Assembly: GCA_016713505.1 (NCBI GenBank)
Contig: JADJPA010000001.1
Location: 3,198,662-3,262,661 of the forward strand
Direction: 5' to 3'
DNA: 64,000 bases
Source: Candidatus Competibacteraceae bacterium
GTDB taxonomy: Bacteria > Pseudomonadota > Gammaproteobacteria > Competibacterales > Competibacteraceae
Below the pieces are notes generated by a model. That model saw only the letters and a list, made by a program, of their open reading frames with translations, did no database searches and was not told the DNA's origin. How positions within the stretch are numbered: the stretch's first letter is position 1; every line of letters begins with the position of its first letter. Below are positions 53,715-63,147 of the stretch, one piece after another. The position numbers were made by a program, and so were the translations under genes.

Positions 53715-56018
53715 TTAGCTCCTGCCCGCTTTATAGCCGATTACCGCATAATCCGGTGCGCTGAGATAGTGCTCGTTGGCCATCTGGAGCAGCCGATTCA
53801 ATTCTAACGTTCCTGGTGTTTCCGGTTCCAGCAAATGTAACGGCTCGATCAACTCCCGATTGTGCAACCGTCGAATTTCGCAGCGCACGAAGCCTCTCGC
53901 TTCAACCAAGAACTGCGTCATCGCGGGCGGCATCGGATTGTGATGGGTCGGGTCCATATAAAAATTACAGGCTCCCACCACCAGATTTTCTGGATTGGGC
54001 GTTTCAAAGATCGCCATACCTCCCGGTCGCAGGGTGCGCAGCGCTTCATCCAACAGGGAGACCAAGATTCGGGTTGGCAAGTGCTCGATAATGTGAAAAC
54101 CGGTGATTGCGCCCAAGGCATTGTTCGGCAGCTCTCTTAAATAGGCCAGCGCATCTTGCTTGACCACGTGCAGGCCATTATCCAGGCATTGCCGGACAAA
54201 AATCTGGTTCAAATCGACGCCGCGCCCGATTAGTTGCCGGTCGCGTAATAGCTCCAGCCATTCGCCCCGACCACAACCGAGATCCAGCACAGGCGCGTGT
54301 TCCGTTCCAGCACCACTTTCGAGAATAGCTTGCAAGTAGACCTGTTGCCGGTCCTTGATATCGTCTCGGGTGCCGCGAAACCGATCTTCGAAGGCCGCAT
54401 ACATGGCATCTAACAAGTGTTCCGCCTCATCTGAAAAAACGTTCAGTTGCTCCGTATCCAGCGGTTCCGGCAAGCGTTTGCGGGTTTCCTCCAGAAGCAG
54501 GCCCAAACGCCGTTGCTGATCTAGGATCGTGTATTTTTGATCTTGAAGTTGATTGCGAAGAGCGCCGGTCAGTTGTTGTGTGCGTCGGACCACTTCTACA
54601 TGCGAAACATCAAGCGCCGCGCGCAGCGGCGGGATGGCCTGATCGAGGCTGGCGGAGAGCTTGGCGTCGAATTCCGCGCGCAGCGGCGGGATGGCCTGAT
54701 CGAGGCTGGCGGAGAGCTTGGCGTCGAATTCCGCGCGCAGCGGCGGGATGGCCTGATCGAGGCTGGCGGAGAGCTTGGCGTCGAATTCCGCGCGCAGCGG
54801 CGGGATGGCCTGATCGAGGCTGGCGGAGAGCTTGGCGTCGAATTCCGCGCGCAACTGTCGGGCAAACTGGTCAAATTCATTGCTGTCTGCCTTGGCGCTC
54901 AACAGTCCTCTGATTTGTGACAGCGTGTCGGCCAGTCGAGCAGTGACTGTTTCGGATCGGGCGAAATTCTGTAAATCTGTTATCAGCTCCGTTAGCTCTA
55001 TCTTATTTGCTTTCGCGTCGGCCAGCAATTTCAATTGCGTGAGTTCAGTTGTCAGATAAGCGATAATTTCTTGCTGATGAACGGCGATTGCCCGTTGATG
55101 TTCAATGATCTCGTGCTGGCGGGTGGTGAGTTCGACAAGGTTGTTCTGGTTGAGAGAGCCCTTTTCAGCCAGTCCAGCTATCTGAGTTCTGATGGAAAGA
55201 ATTCGAATCGCTTGCATCTCAGTGCGAGCTTCCGTCGCCCGTAAGCGCCGGATTAAAGCTCTAGCGTTTGGCAATGAGCTGATCGTCGCTATGAGGTGAC
55301 CGACTAGGGGCACTGTGAAGGTCGAATGCAATAAAAAAGGTATTAATAAGCCTTTTACTTTTATACGAATTGAGCGCCCTTCGCGAGAGTAGCGCAAGCG
55401 ACCTAAGATATCGATTTTGGTGAATAACCCCTGTCGGAGGTGGTGTAAATAATATTGTAGGGCATGGGAGTCGGGTTGCCTCCTAAGCAAGGCAAGAAAA
55501 GCATTGCAAACGAAATGCTCGTCATCGAATTGCAGCAACTCGCTCAGCGTATAGGAAGGTTTGAAATCTGAATGGCTGATAGGTGACGGGCTATCGGCCT
55601 GAGAGACGGGAACGGATGGAAAAGGACTCTCCGAAAATTCAGCCTGAACAACAGAGTGTGCTGGCGCTGACGGCGGCAATAACCCGGCCACTGGTACAGA
55701 CTGCTGCAAGCCTTCTTGGGAGTATCGAATTTCCCGTAAGACATCGACTTTATTCTCTGATCCAGAGCGAATTCGAGCTAAGAAATGAAACGATCCTTCA
55801 GGATCAGGTTCTCTCTGAAGAAGTCCCTGATAGGCGTTGGCGATAAATTCGCTATCGTCATAACGTAAGAGCTCATCGAGGGTATAAAGCCTTTTGGAAG
55901 GCGAGAGCGAGGCTTCGGCAGAGCTATAGTCGCATTGCCGGCTTTTAGCCACTTCAGCGCGAAGGCTGTGCATGAGCTGTTCGGCATCGACTTCCGGACT
56001 GAATGGTTGATGCATCAT
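53715..56018 (-). CDS. DUF4214 - helical ruler - methyltransferase protein (WbdD-like candidate)
   Basis: 767 residues. Two DUF4214-like units at about 45-105 (FIANAYQGLLQREPDPEGSF) and 155-215 (FVCNAFLALLRRQPDSHALQ). A long helical region follows (about 255-520), Gln/Glu/Leu-rich, interrupted at residues about 392-467 by four identical 19-residue copies of AEFDAKLSASLDQAIPPLR. The class I methyltransferase is C-terminal: VLDLGCGRGEWLELL at about 577, FHIIEHLPTRIL, IFETPNPENLVV. It lies 16 bases after a Wzt with a C-terminal recognition domain. In E. coli O9a, WbdD caps the chain by methylation and its coiled coil sets chain length; this protein has the same parts in different order and lacks a visible kinase. 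Confidence 0.8.
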   Translation of the reverse strand: MMHQPFSPEVDAEQLMHSLRAEVAKSRQCDYSSAEASLSPSKRLYTLDELLRYDDSEFIANAYQGLLQREPDPEGSFHFLARIRSGSENKVDVLREIRYSQEGLQQSVPVAGLLPPSAPAHSVVQAEFSESPFPSVPVSQADSPSPISHSDFKPSYTLSELLQFDDEHFVCNAFLALLRRQPDSHALQYYLHHLRQGLFTKIDILGRLRYSREGRSIRIKVKGLLIPFLLHSTFTVPLVGHLIATISSLPNARALIRRLRATEARTEMQAIRILSIRTQIAGLAEKGSLNQNNLVELTTRQHEIIEHQRAIAVHQQEIIAYLTTELTQLKLLADAKANKIELTELITDLQNFARSETVTARLADTLSQIRGLLSAKADSNEFDQFARQLRAEFDAKLSASLDQAIPPLRAEFDAKLSASLDQAIPPLRAEFDAKLSASLDQAIPPLRAEFDAKLSASLDQAIPPLRAALDVSHVEVVRRTQQLTGALRNQLQDQKYTILDQQRRLGLLLEETRKRLPEPLDTEQLNVFSDEAEHLLDAMYAAFEDRFRGTRDDIKDRQQVYLQAILESGAGTEHAPVLDLGCGRGEWLELLRDRQLIGRGVDLNQIFVRQCLDNGLHVVKQDALAYLRELPNNALGAITGFHIIEHLPTRILVSLLDEALRTLRPGGMAIFETPNPENLVVGACNFYMDPTHHNPMPPAMTQFLVEARGFVRCEIRRLHNRELIEPLHLLEPETPGTLELNRLLQMANEHYLSAPDYAVIGYKAGRS
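54619..54846. repeat. Four perfect 57-bp tandem repeats inside the methyltransferase gene
   Basis: Four head-to-tail copies of a 57-bp unit (54619-54675, -54732, -54789, -54846), identical as far as I can read, each beginning gcgcgcagcggcgggatgg on the plus strand. The unit is a multiple of three and adds exactly 19 residues per copy, so copy-number change would lengthen or shorten the protein without breaking the frame. Perfect identity at DNA level implies recent or continuing slippage or recombination. Confidence 0.95.
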
Positions 56019-56034
56019 GGCGCTGGCTGTTCCA

Positions 56035-57253
56035 TTAATCCCAATGGCTTGAAACGGAAAGGTAACTGACGCCCAAAGCCAGCGGTCCGGAGCCCGGAAT
56101 TACCTGAAAAACCAAGGCCTGATTCCACCAGTCATAGTTGTTGGCCAAATGGTTGTCGCCGCTGTGCAATGCAAAGCTGACGCTATAATTGCCGATGCCC
56201 AGATTCAACGCGGGAAACTCGAATTCCACGCGCACCCTCTCGCCAGCGGTCATATCGCGGCGGCTGGCACCCAAGTGCCAGGTATTGGTGCCGAACACAT
56301 CGTTGCCTAGTCGATCCCGAATCAGCAGCCCGACCGTGAGTTCGGCGAGATCCTCGCGGATCGCCACCTCTAGCCGAAACCGCGCCAGATCGCCGACCCT
56401 GACCGCTCTAACGCTGTGACGAGCGTCCAGCATATCCACAAATTCAATCACCGCCGCTCGGCTGCCGGAGCGAATCACGCTTTTGCGCGCGTCGGATTCC
56501 ACCTCTCGAATTTGCTGATCGGCTTCTTGTTTGGCGATGATGGCATTGTAGTAATCGAGAATGGTGTCAGGTTCACCATCTCGGATCAGCAGTCCTCGAT
56601 CCAAGTAAGATGGCTCGGCTGCACAAGCTTTTCACCGCACCAGGGCTGTGCGATACGAACAACAGAGTGGTGCCAGCATCGCGGAATTGGCGGATGCGTT
56701 CGAAACTTTTATGCTGAAAATAAGCGTCGCCTACAGAAAGAGCTTCATCCACAATCAGTATTTCCGGCCTCACTGCGGTTGCCACGCTGAAAGCCAGCCG
56801 CACTATCATACCGCTTGAGTAGGTGCGCAGGGGTTGGTCGAGATAATCGCCAATTTCGGCAAAGGCCTCGATTTCTGGCATAAGCTGGGTGATCTGCGAG
56901 CCAGTGTGGCCCAAAATTTGCCCACTCATGTAGGCATTCTGGCGTCCGGTGAATTCTGGATGAAAACCCATTCCTAATTCTAAAAGTGCCGCAATGCGAC
57001 CACCCAGTTCGACATGACCCTCATTGGGATGAGTAGTACCGACGATAATCTTGAGCAAAGTACTCTTGCCGGCCCCATTATTACCGATAAAACCTACGGA
57101 TTCGCCTGGATGCACCTCAAAACTGACGCCGCGCAATGCCCAATGCTCGATATGGCGTTGGCGGGATGGTTGCAACCATTCCCACAGCCGGGCCCGGTTA
57201 TGGGGATAGCGTTTATAAACTTTGCCAAGGTTTTGAATTCGCAAATAACCCAT
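56035..57253 (-). CDS. wzt: Wzt-type ATPase with C-terminal glycan-recognition domain, second set, one frameshift
   Basis: About 406 residues when repaired. ATPase part: FIGNNGAGKSTLLKIIVG, TYSSGMIVRLAFSVATA, ILIVDEALSVGDAYFQHKS, FVSHSPGAVK. The frame breaks at AILLGSRTADPRW; removing one T (AA at 56603-56604, plus strand) restores AILLDRGLLIRDGEPDTIL and a 150-residue C-terminal beta domain (VGLLIRDRLGNDVFGTNTWH, NYSVSFALHSGDNHLANNYD). That is the Wzt_C immunoglobulin-like domain, which in O9a-type systems binds the methyl/phosphate cap before export. It argues that chains here receive a terminal cap. Confidence 0.9.
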
Positions 57254-58056
57254 TACAACTCATCCACGATCTCGCCCACGCGAGCGAGAAAAATCTTAGC
57301 CGCTAGAATCAGTAGAACCAACGCTAGTAGCACTACCGGCATTAACGACCACGGGTCAGGAACACGCTGTTCGACGAAAATGGTCTGATACGCATGAACC
57401 ATCGGCCACATGGGGTTGAGCGAAAACAGTTTTTGAGTTTCCGATGAGAGGATGCCAGGAACATAGACGATGGGAGTCAGCCAAAACCAGAACTGCAAAA
57501 TTATACCAGTAAACTGTCCTACATCCCGAAAAAACACGTTTAAAGTACCGAGAATAACCCCTAAGCCTAAGGTGAATGCCAATTGCAACATGATGACCAG
57601 AGGAAAGGTGAGTAAGGGACATATCGGAAAATTTCCGGTAATAGCTAAGAACGAGAAGAATAAAACCATTACAATAGCAAAGTTCAATAATGCTGAAAGT
57701 ACCACGATAATGGGCAAGCAAGCGCGCGGTAGTTGCGCTTTCTTGATTAAGTTGCTGTTTTCCAGAAAGACCGAATTCAATCTTCCGAGCATCTCGGAGA
57801 ACAAGGTCCACGGCAGTAACCCAGCGCAAAGATAAATACTGTAGGCAAAAGTACTATCTTCGTGACCTGACAAGCGGGCACCCATGATCTTGGAAAATAC
57901 CAGAGTATAGATAACGATCATCGTTAAAGGATTTAGAATCGCCCACAGACCACCCAGCATTGAGCCTTGATAGCGGCCCTGAAATTCGCGCCGCACCGCT
58001 CCTAACATGAACCCTCTAAACTGCCAGAGGGAACGAAACATAACCCAGTCTATCAT
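57253..58056 (-). CDS. wzm: ABC exporter permease (Wzm), second set
   Basis: 267 residues, intact. ABC-2 pattern: RREFQGRYQGSMLGGLWAIL (amphipathic coupling helix), NPLTMIVIYTLVFSKIMGAR, LLPWTLFSEMLGRL, then FWFWLTPIVYVPGIL and LNPMWPMVHAYQTIFVEQ. Six membrane helices. Its stop meets the Wzt start at 57253. It opens the second export operon; its promoter should lie in 58057-58332, shared with the divergent propeller gene. Confidence 0.93.
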   Translation of the reverse strand: MIDWVMFRSLWQFRGFMLGAVRREFQGRYQGSMLGGLWAILNPLTMIVIYTLVFSKIMGARLSGHEDSTFAYSIYLCAGLLPWTLFSEMLGRLNSVFLENSNLIKKAQLPRACLPIIVVLSALLNFAIVMVLFFSFLAITGNFPICPLLTFPLVIMLQLAFTLGLGVILGTLNVFFRDVGQFTGIILQFWFWLTPIVYVPGILSSETQKLFSLNPMWPMVHAYQTIFVEQRVPDPWSLMPVVLLALVLLILAAKIFLARVGEIVDEL

Positions 58057-58332
58057 GTCAGCTTTTTAAGGTTTTTAGTGAAAAATATTGAAAAATCAAA
58101 ATGATCGGCTCCAACGGTAGGGCCGATGCGCCGCATGGCTCATGACCGGAAGTAGTGGATCCTTAAAATAGCAAGGCCTATACAATGGCCTTGAAGCTTT
58201 AATGGATAAAATAATTATTTGATTATCCGCATTTTTTTAGATATTTTCTAGCGTATTTCAAGAGTGGTCTTAGAAAGTACGCAGCGGATAGTCTGAAGGC
58301 AATTTAATATAAAGACTCGGAGATCCTGATCA
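58057..58332. promoter_or_regulatory. Divergent promoter region between exporter and propeller genes
   Basis: About 275 AT-rich bases between the minus-strand Wzm gene and the plus-strand propeller gene, so both promoters must lie here. CAAGGCC (58172-58178) and GGCCTTG (58187-58193) form a 7-bp inverted repeat with an 8-base spacer, in the middle of the gap, a plausible shared operator or small hairpin. I could not assign -35/-10 boxes with confidence. Confidence 0.4.
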
Positions 58333-60317
58333 ATGCCGCTAAGAATTCTGATCGTATTTCTTCTGATACTGATGCGCCCTGCGACCGTTGAGGCGCTAGT
58401 ACAATGGTCTGTACAAGCTGGTGAAGTTCGAGACCTGTATGCGGCGGACAGCGCGGTGGTTTACGCCGCCACTTTTGGCGGGGGTTGTACAAAAGCAACG
58501 ACGGAGGATTGAACTGGAGTCGGCTGGCCGCGTTGCCGGCCCGCTATATCCACCGTCTCGCGGGGAGCGGATCCGTGCTCTACGTTGCTTCGACCTCGGG
58601 TTTGTACAAAAGTAGCGATGGTGGCGCGAGCTGGAGCCAGCGTTTGTTCGATCCAGTGACCGTGGTGGCCCTCAATCCCTTTAACGCCAATCAAGTGCTA
58701 GCGGGCATCAACGGTGCTGGATTGTATCGGAGCACGGACGGCGCCGCAACCTTCATTAACACCGTCGCTGGACTCGATAGCCTAGATTTTGTCGATCTGC
58801 TGTTCGATCCTGCCGCCAATACGGGCGTCGCCTACGTTGCGACGCGCAATAATTCCCATAATCCCGCGCTCAATATCGGAGGAGTTTTCAAATCGGCGGA
58901 TGGTGGTGCGTCATGGGTGAATTGGAACAACGGTTTACCGAATAAATTTGTAACTTCACTAACGGTGGATAGTACAGGGGCATTATTGGCGGGAACAATG
59001 GACCCTAGAGATGTGAGCGGCGGCATCTATCGAAAAGTGGGTGACGGAGCTTGGTCTCTGACCCGTAATTTGTTTGGAATCTATACGCTGCGGCGGGATG
59101 CTAATAATCCTGCAATAGTCTGGGCGGGCACCCGAGCCGTTGGGGTTTGGCGCTCGCTCGATAATGGCTTGACTTGGCAACAGGCCGTCGATCCTGGCGT
59201 CAATCCAGATGTGCTCGGTGGTATCTATGCGCTGACCACGCTGCCGGGTCAGCCTAGGAGAGTATTGGCGGCGGTAAAAGGCTACGGCTTATTTCGCTCC
59301 GAGACCGCCCAAGCCACCAATTCTTTACAGATTAGTCCATGGCTTTTTACGGGAAATGGGCTGAAAGCTGATCGCGTTATGGCTTTTACCGGTACTGCGG
59401 TAGCCACTAATTTCTTTATGGGTTTAAAGAGTGGTGGTGCTTGGCAAAGCACTAATAGTGGTGGTACGTGGACACCTGTGAATAATGGTTTGAATATCGG
59501 CTTTGCGGGAGATCTGATTCGCGGCGTTACCCAGCTATCTGCGAGTGCTAATGACCCGAATTTAATTTATGCCGCGTCTGGTGGTAATGATTTATTGGAT
59601 GCTGGGCAGCCGCTAAGCTTGTTTCGTTGGAATGGTGCAGCTTGGTCTCAAGTCATGGAGGCGGGTGTGCCGCAATCATTTACCAATCAAGTTGGATTAG
59701 CTGTTTCACCTTTTGACAATAATACGGTATTTTACTCGCTTTTTCCCGGTAGCGATCCTAACTATGGGCTATTTCGAAGGCAGGCGAACGGCTTTTGGCA
59801 GGTCAGCACCACTTCGAATATCTTGGGATTGAAAATCAACGGTTCGGTAATATCCAGCGTTCTTGCCAACAAGTTCTTTTTAATTTCGTTTGATGATCTG
59901 CCTTATTTTAGCAATGATAATGGACTAAGCTGGGTTAGGATAAACGCAAGCACGCCAGGTTTTTCCCGTCTTGAATTTCTGTCGATTGCGGAAAAACCAA
60001 CGGCTCCCACTATTGTTGTGGCAGCCACCAACAATGGGGTGTATCGCTCGGTCGATGGAGGTGGCTCCTTCTTTCCAGTAACGACTTCGGGATTGCGGCG
60101 GCTGGTTTTAAGCAGTTTACAATATTCTGCTGATGGGCGACTATTCGGCGCTGATTACGCTGGTTATTATTATTGCAGTAATGATGATGGAGTCTCTTGG
60201 ATGACGAAAAATACCCTACCAGCGGCGATCAATCACGTCAAACGCAGCGGTGGTTCTCTTTTTCTGTTGACCGATGGCGCAGGAATTTATCAGGATAACA
60301 ATCCAACGTGCCCTTAA
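58333..60317 (+). CDS. Secreted Asp-box (BNR) beta-propeller protein, one frameshift
   Basis: About 661 residues when repaired. The start is ATG 58333 with a signal peptide (MPLRILIVFLLILMRPATVEA). The first frame reads YAATFGGG and is then lost; adding one G to G5 (58480-58484) gives GGGLYKSNDGGLNWSRL and the long frame to 60317. At least seven Asp-box turns (S-x-D-x-G-x-x-W) are visible: LYKSSDGGASWSQ, LYRSTDGAATF, VFKSADGGASWVNW, VWRSLDNGLTWQQ, AWQSTNSGGTWTPV, VYRSVDGGGSFF, CSNDDGVSWM. This is a YCF48/sortilin-like propeller with no sialidase catalytic residues noticed. Probably a surface or extracellular binding protein; ends in CP. Confidence 0.8.
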
Positions 60318-60334
60318 TAAACGAGTGATAGGCT

Positions 60335-62347
60335 ATGGTCAAGTACTTTTTAGCAAGCGGCCTGATAATCGGCTTCTCGTTTGCCGGCCTTACGGCCGAA
60401 GCTAATTTGGTCCGGAAATTAGACTTACAACCGTTCAAGGCCCTTCCAGTTTTTCCACGCCTTGCGGCGGCGAATGGGATGCTGCATTCGGCGTGGACTG
60501 ATTCGTTTATCCTAATTATGAACCAGAAGTTTATTATATTCGAAGCCCTGACAATGGTATTACATGGACCGCTCCAGTCAATCTTAGCAATGCGGCCGGC
60601 CGTAACGATGCATTGCCTTTAATCGCCGTTGCCGGTAACAATGTTTATGTGGCTTGGACCGCTGATCCTGTTAGCGGTGAAGTTTATTTCAGGCGCAGCC
60701 CCGACGGTGGTGCAACGGCAGCCTCCCAACAACTCAGTAATTCCAGCAATGGTTATTCGCACGCTACGGATTTATGGGTGGACCGCTTCGGTAACCTGCA
60801 TTTGGGTTATTACGACAGCCGTAATGTCGGTTATGGCCAGATTTACCATCGGATGAGTTGTGATGGCGGGCAATCGTGGACACCAGAACAAAATGTCACA
60901 CAAAATGATGGAATTGCTGATAGTGAGTACCCACGGCTCGGACAATTGCCCAGCGGTAATTGTATTTGATTTTCCGTAGTACCCGCGCGGGCCGGCCACA
61001 ACAAGGTTGGCCGCCGTCTTCACTCTTTGGAGTGCGATCCGTTGCGCTGGGATGTCCGGGAGGGGGCGAGCTGGCTTTATCCCGCTCAAGCGCTGTCGCC
61101 TCTTTACCCGGAAGAATATGCCGCCATCTATTCACCCACTTTATTGACCACCAGCGACGGACGTCTGGCCGTAGCGTACTGGGATCGCACGCGGGGCACC
61201 AACGTAACCTTCCGGCGCGGAGCGCCCGAAAATCAAGGTTGGGAAGCTCCCATCGCCCTGACTGGATTTTCCCTTAACCAACCGGAAGCAGACAGCAACG
61301 CCGAAGGCCTGGCGCCTTCCTTGGCGGAAGCGCCAGGCCTGGGGTTGTATGCCGCTTCAACAAACGACCGGTACGGTCGAGGGTTTTGCCACAGGACCCA
61401 TACTGTATACCAGCAGCAACGATGGCGTTGCTTGGGGGCCCCAGTCAAGTGCCGACGCGCGCCGATACCATGCACCCCAAATGATTTTCACAAAAATAAG
61501 CTGCATTTTGTTTGGGCTGACTTCAGAAATGCGGCGGAGGGGTCTTTGGTTCGGAAATTTATTATCGCTCTTTCACGGTGGTTGCTTCGACTGCCGCAAC
61601 AGATCTAATCCGGCATTACTACCAATTTATTCTCGGGCGCAGTCCAGATTCAGGGGGTTTGACCTACTGGCAGGGTGAGACCACTCGTTTGGAAGGGCTG
61701 GGGTGGACACTCAGGAAGCCTTTCGGGTCATGGCGGGCTGGTTTTTTACCAGCGCTGAATATCTTGCTAAGAATACAGATAATAATCAATATGTTATAGA
61801 ATTATATCGCACTTTTTCAGCCGCGAACCCGATGGTGGCGGTCTGGCTTTATTGAGCGGCCAACTGGCCGCCGGATTGCCGCGTAGCGTGATTCTCTTTT
61901 CTTTTATGTTCTCGCCGGAATTTGGCAGCTACATGAAAGGGTTGCTGGGTGATACCACCAGCCGGGGTGAGGTTTATGCGGTAGTGGATTTTACCGGGGT
62001 TTTCTTAACCGATTGCCGGACAGCAGTGGATTTCAATATTGGTTAGGCCGTTTCCGCGGCGCGCAATGTTCGGGAGCGGCGGCGGTAAACGCCGAAGTCG
62101 ATACCATTTCGCGCCAGTTTCTGGCCAGCGCTGAATATGCTAGCCGCAACCGGAGCAATTCGGATTATGTGGCTGATCTTTACTACGCTTTTTTACGCCG
62201 GGGCGGAGATCTGAGCGGTTTTAACCACTGGGTGAACCAATTGAATACGGGTAGCCAAACTCGCGAGCAGGTGCGGTGGATTTTCTGCGCTCTCCTGAAT
62301 TCCAAAGTCGGGTCACGCAGATCATCAATCAAGGCTGTTTAAGATAG
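60335..62347 (+). pseudogene. Secreted Asp-box propeller with C-terminal DUF4214 repeats, many frameshifts
   Basis: Starts 18 bases after the previous gene with a signal peptide (MVKYFLASGLIIGFSFAGLTA). Following the protein through changing frames gives PNYEPEVYYIRSPDNGITWT, FRRSPDGGAT, RMSCDGGQSWTPE, YPEEYAAIYSPTLLTTSDGR and TSSNDGVAWGPQ (Asp-boxes). DUF4214-like units follow: IRHYYQFILGRSPDSGGLTY, ELYRTFFSREPDGGGLALL, FYRGFLNRLPDSSGFQYW, YVADLYYAFLRRGGDLSGFN. It ends SRVTQIINQGCLR at the TAG 62345-62347. At least eight shifts occur in 2 kb, several in short homopolymers. The protein sequence is otherwise well kept, which favours sequence error over old decay. Sister of the preceding gene plus a DUF4214 tail. 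Confidence 0.72.
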
Positions 62348-62376
62348 GTCGCTGCTTATAAAACCGAGATGGTAGT

Positions 62377-62630
62377 TCAGTGGGATTGGCTATCCGCGGC
62401 TGAGTTCTCGATGGAATTCAGCACGCTGGGAGCGGATTGAAGTTGATGGTACTCGGGTGAGCCTTCAATGATCGCCACCACTTGAGCGTACTCCAAATGA
62501 CCTGCCCGCAACCCGTCCAGAAAAATGCTTGGCCTTCAGAATCTGGCTCGCGCCTCAGCAGCAAACGGTAGGCGGCTGCAACAAAGTCGCGTGGCTCACT
62601 GATTTCAAAAGCTTCTTTTCCCTTGTTCAA
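62377..62630 (-). CDS. Small DUF4214-like protein, one frameshift
   Basis: About 84 residues when repaired, from TTG 62630. Begins NKGKEAFEISEPRDFVAAAY, then RLLLRREPDSEGQAFF; a one-base change near 62520 continues LDGLRAGHLEYAQVVAIIEG and SPEYHQLQSAPSV to the TGA at 62377-62379. That is one DUF4214 unit of the same kind as in the methyltransferases at 49116 and 53715. It may be a free-standing protein or the N-terminal part of a longer gene cut by errors. It overlaps the end of the upstream methyltransferase gene. Confidence 0.5.
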
Positions 62631-63147
62631 GGCTGTCAGGAATTAAAGCAGAAATTTTTTTAGCGGATGCATCAAACAGCCAATCGTGCAGAATGGTTAT
62701 TGTTTCGGGTTGAAAGCCCGCTTGCCTCAGATAGCCTTCCAGTAATAATTGGGTAAGCTAGTAAGATGAAAGTCGCCAGTATAGGCTTGGGTTCCAAACA
62801 AAAAATGCATCAAGTTCGGCATGGCGTTCGAAGCTGTTGCTTTGCTGAAATAGCGACGCCAACGCTTCAAGGCTGGGCACCCGTAGATAAAGTCGGCCGC
62901 CCACTTGCAACAAGCGGTTCCATTCGCGTAGCGCCTTACTAGTCGAAGTTCGCGGTAGGTGTTCGAGAACGTCTTGGGCGATGATTTCCTCATAGTAACC
63001 GCTCGGTAGCATCGTCAGTTCGCAGACGTCGGCGACCAAATCCGGCTTGTCAGGAAATTCAGATCGACGTTGAGATAAGCTTCTCGATGATCGAAACCAC
63101 AACCCAGGTTCAAGCGACGGGAAACGCTGGTGATCGAAGTTGCTCAT
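62605..63147 (-). CDS. Class I SAM methyltransferase, several frameshifts
   Basis: About 180 residues when repaired, from ATG 63147 (MSNFDHQRFPS). Motif I appears in a neighbouring frame as RLNLGCGFDHREAYLNVDLN, then the first frame resumes with KPDLVADVCELTMLPSGYY, EEIIAQDVLEHLPRTSTSKA and LQVGGRLYLRVPSLEAL. The C-terminus continues in other frames as FGTQAYTGDFHLTSF, LLLEGYLRQAGFQPETITIL and ends GKRSF at 62605. This is a recognisable small methyltransferase family of polysaccharide loci. At least four shifts are needed; start and end are therefore reconstructed. It overlaps the GT gene upstream by four bases. Confidence 0.65.

Noticed and set aside
54619..54846. Direct repeats as a possible CRISPR array
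   Set aside because: The 57-bp units are contiguous with no spacers and lie in frame inside a protein-coding gene; they encode a 19-residue repeat.
54537..54920. Plus-strand repetitive frames opposite the ruler gene
   Set aside because: They exist only because the 57-bp repeat is open in several frames; the minus-strand frame continues into a methyltransferase with clear motifs.
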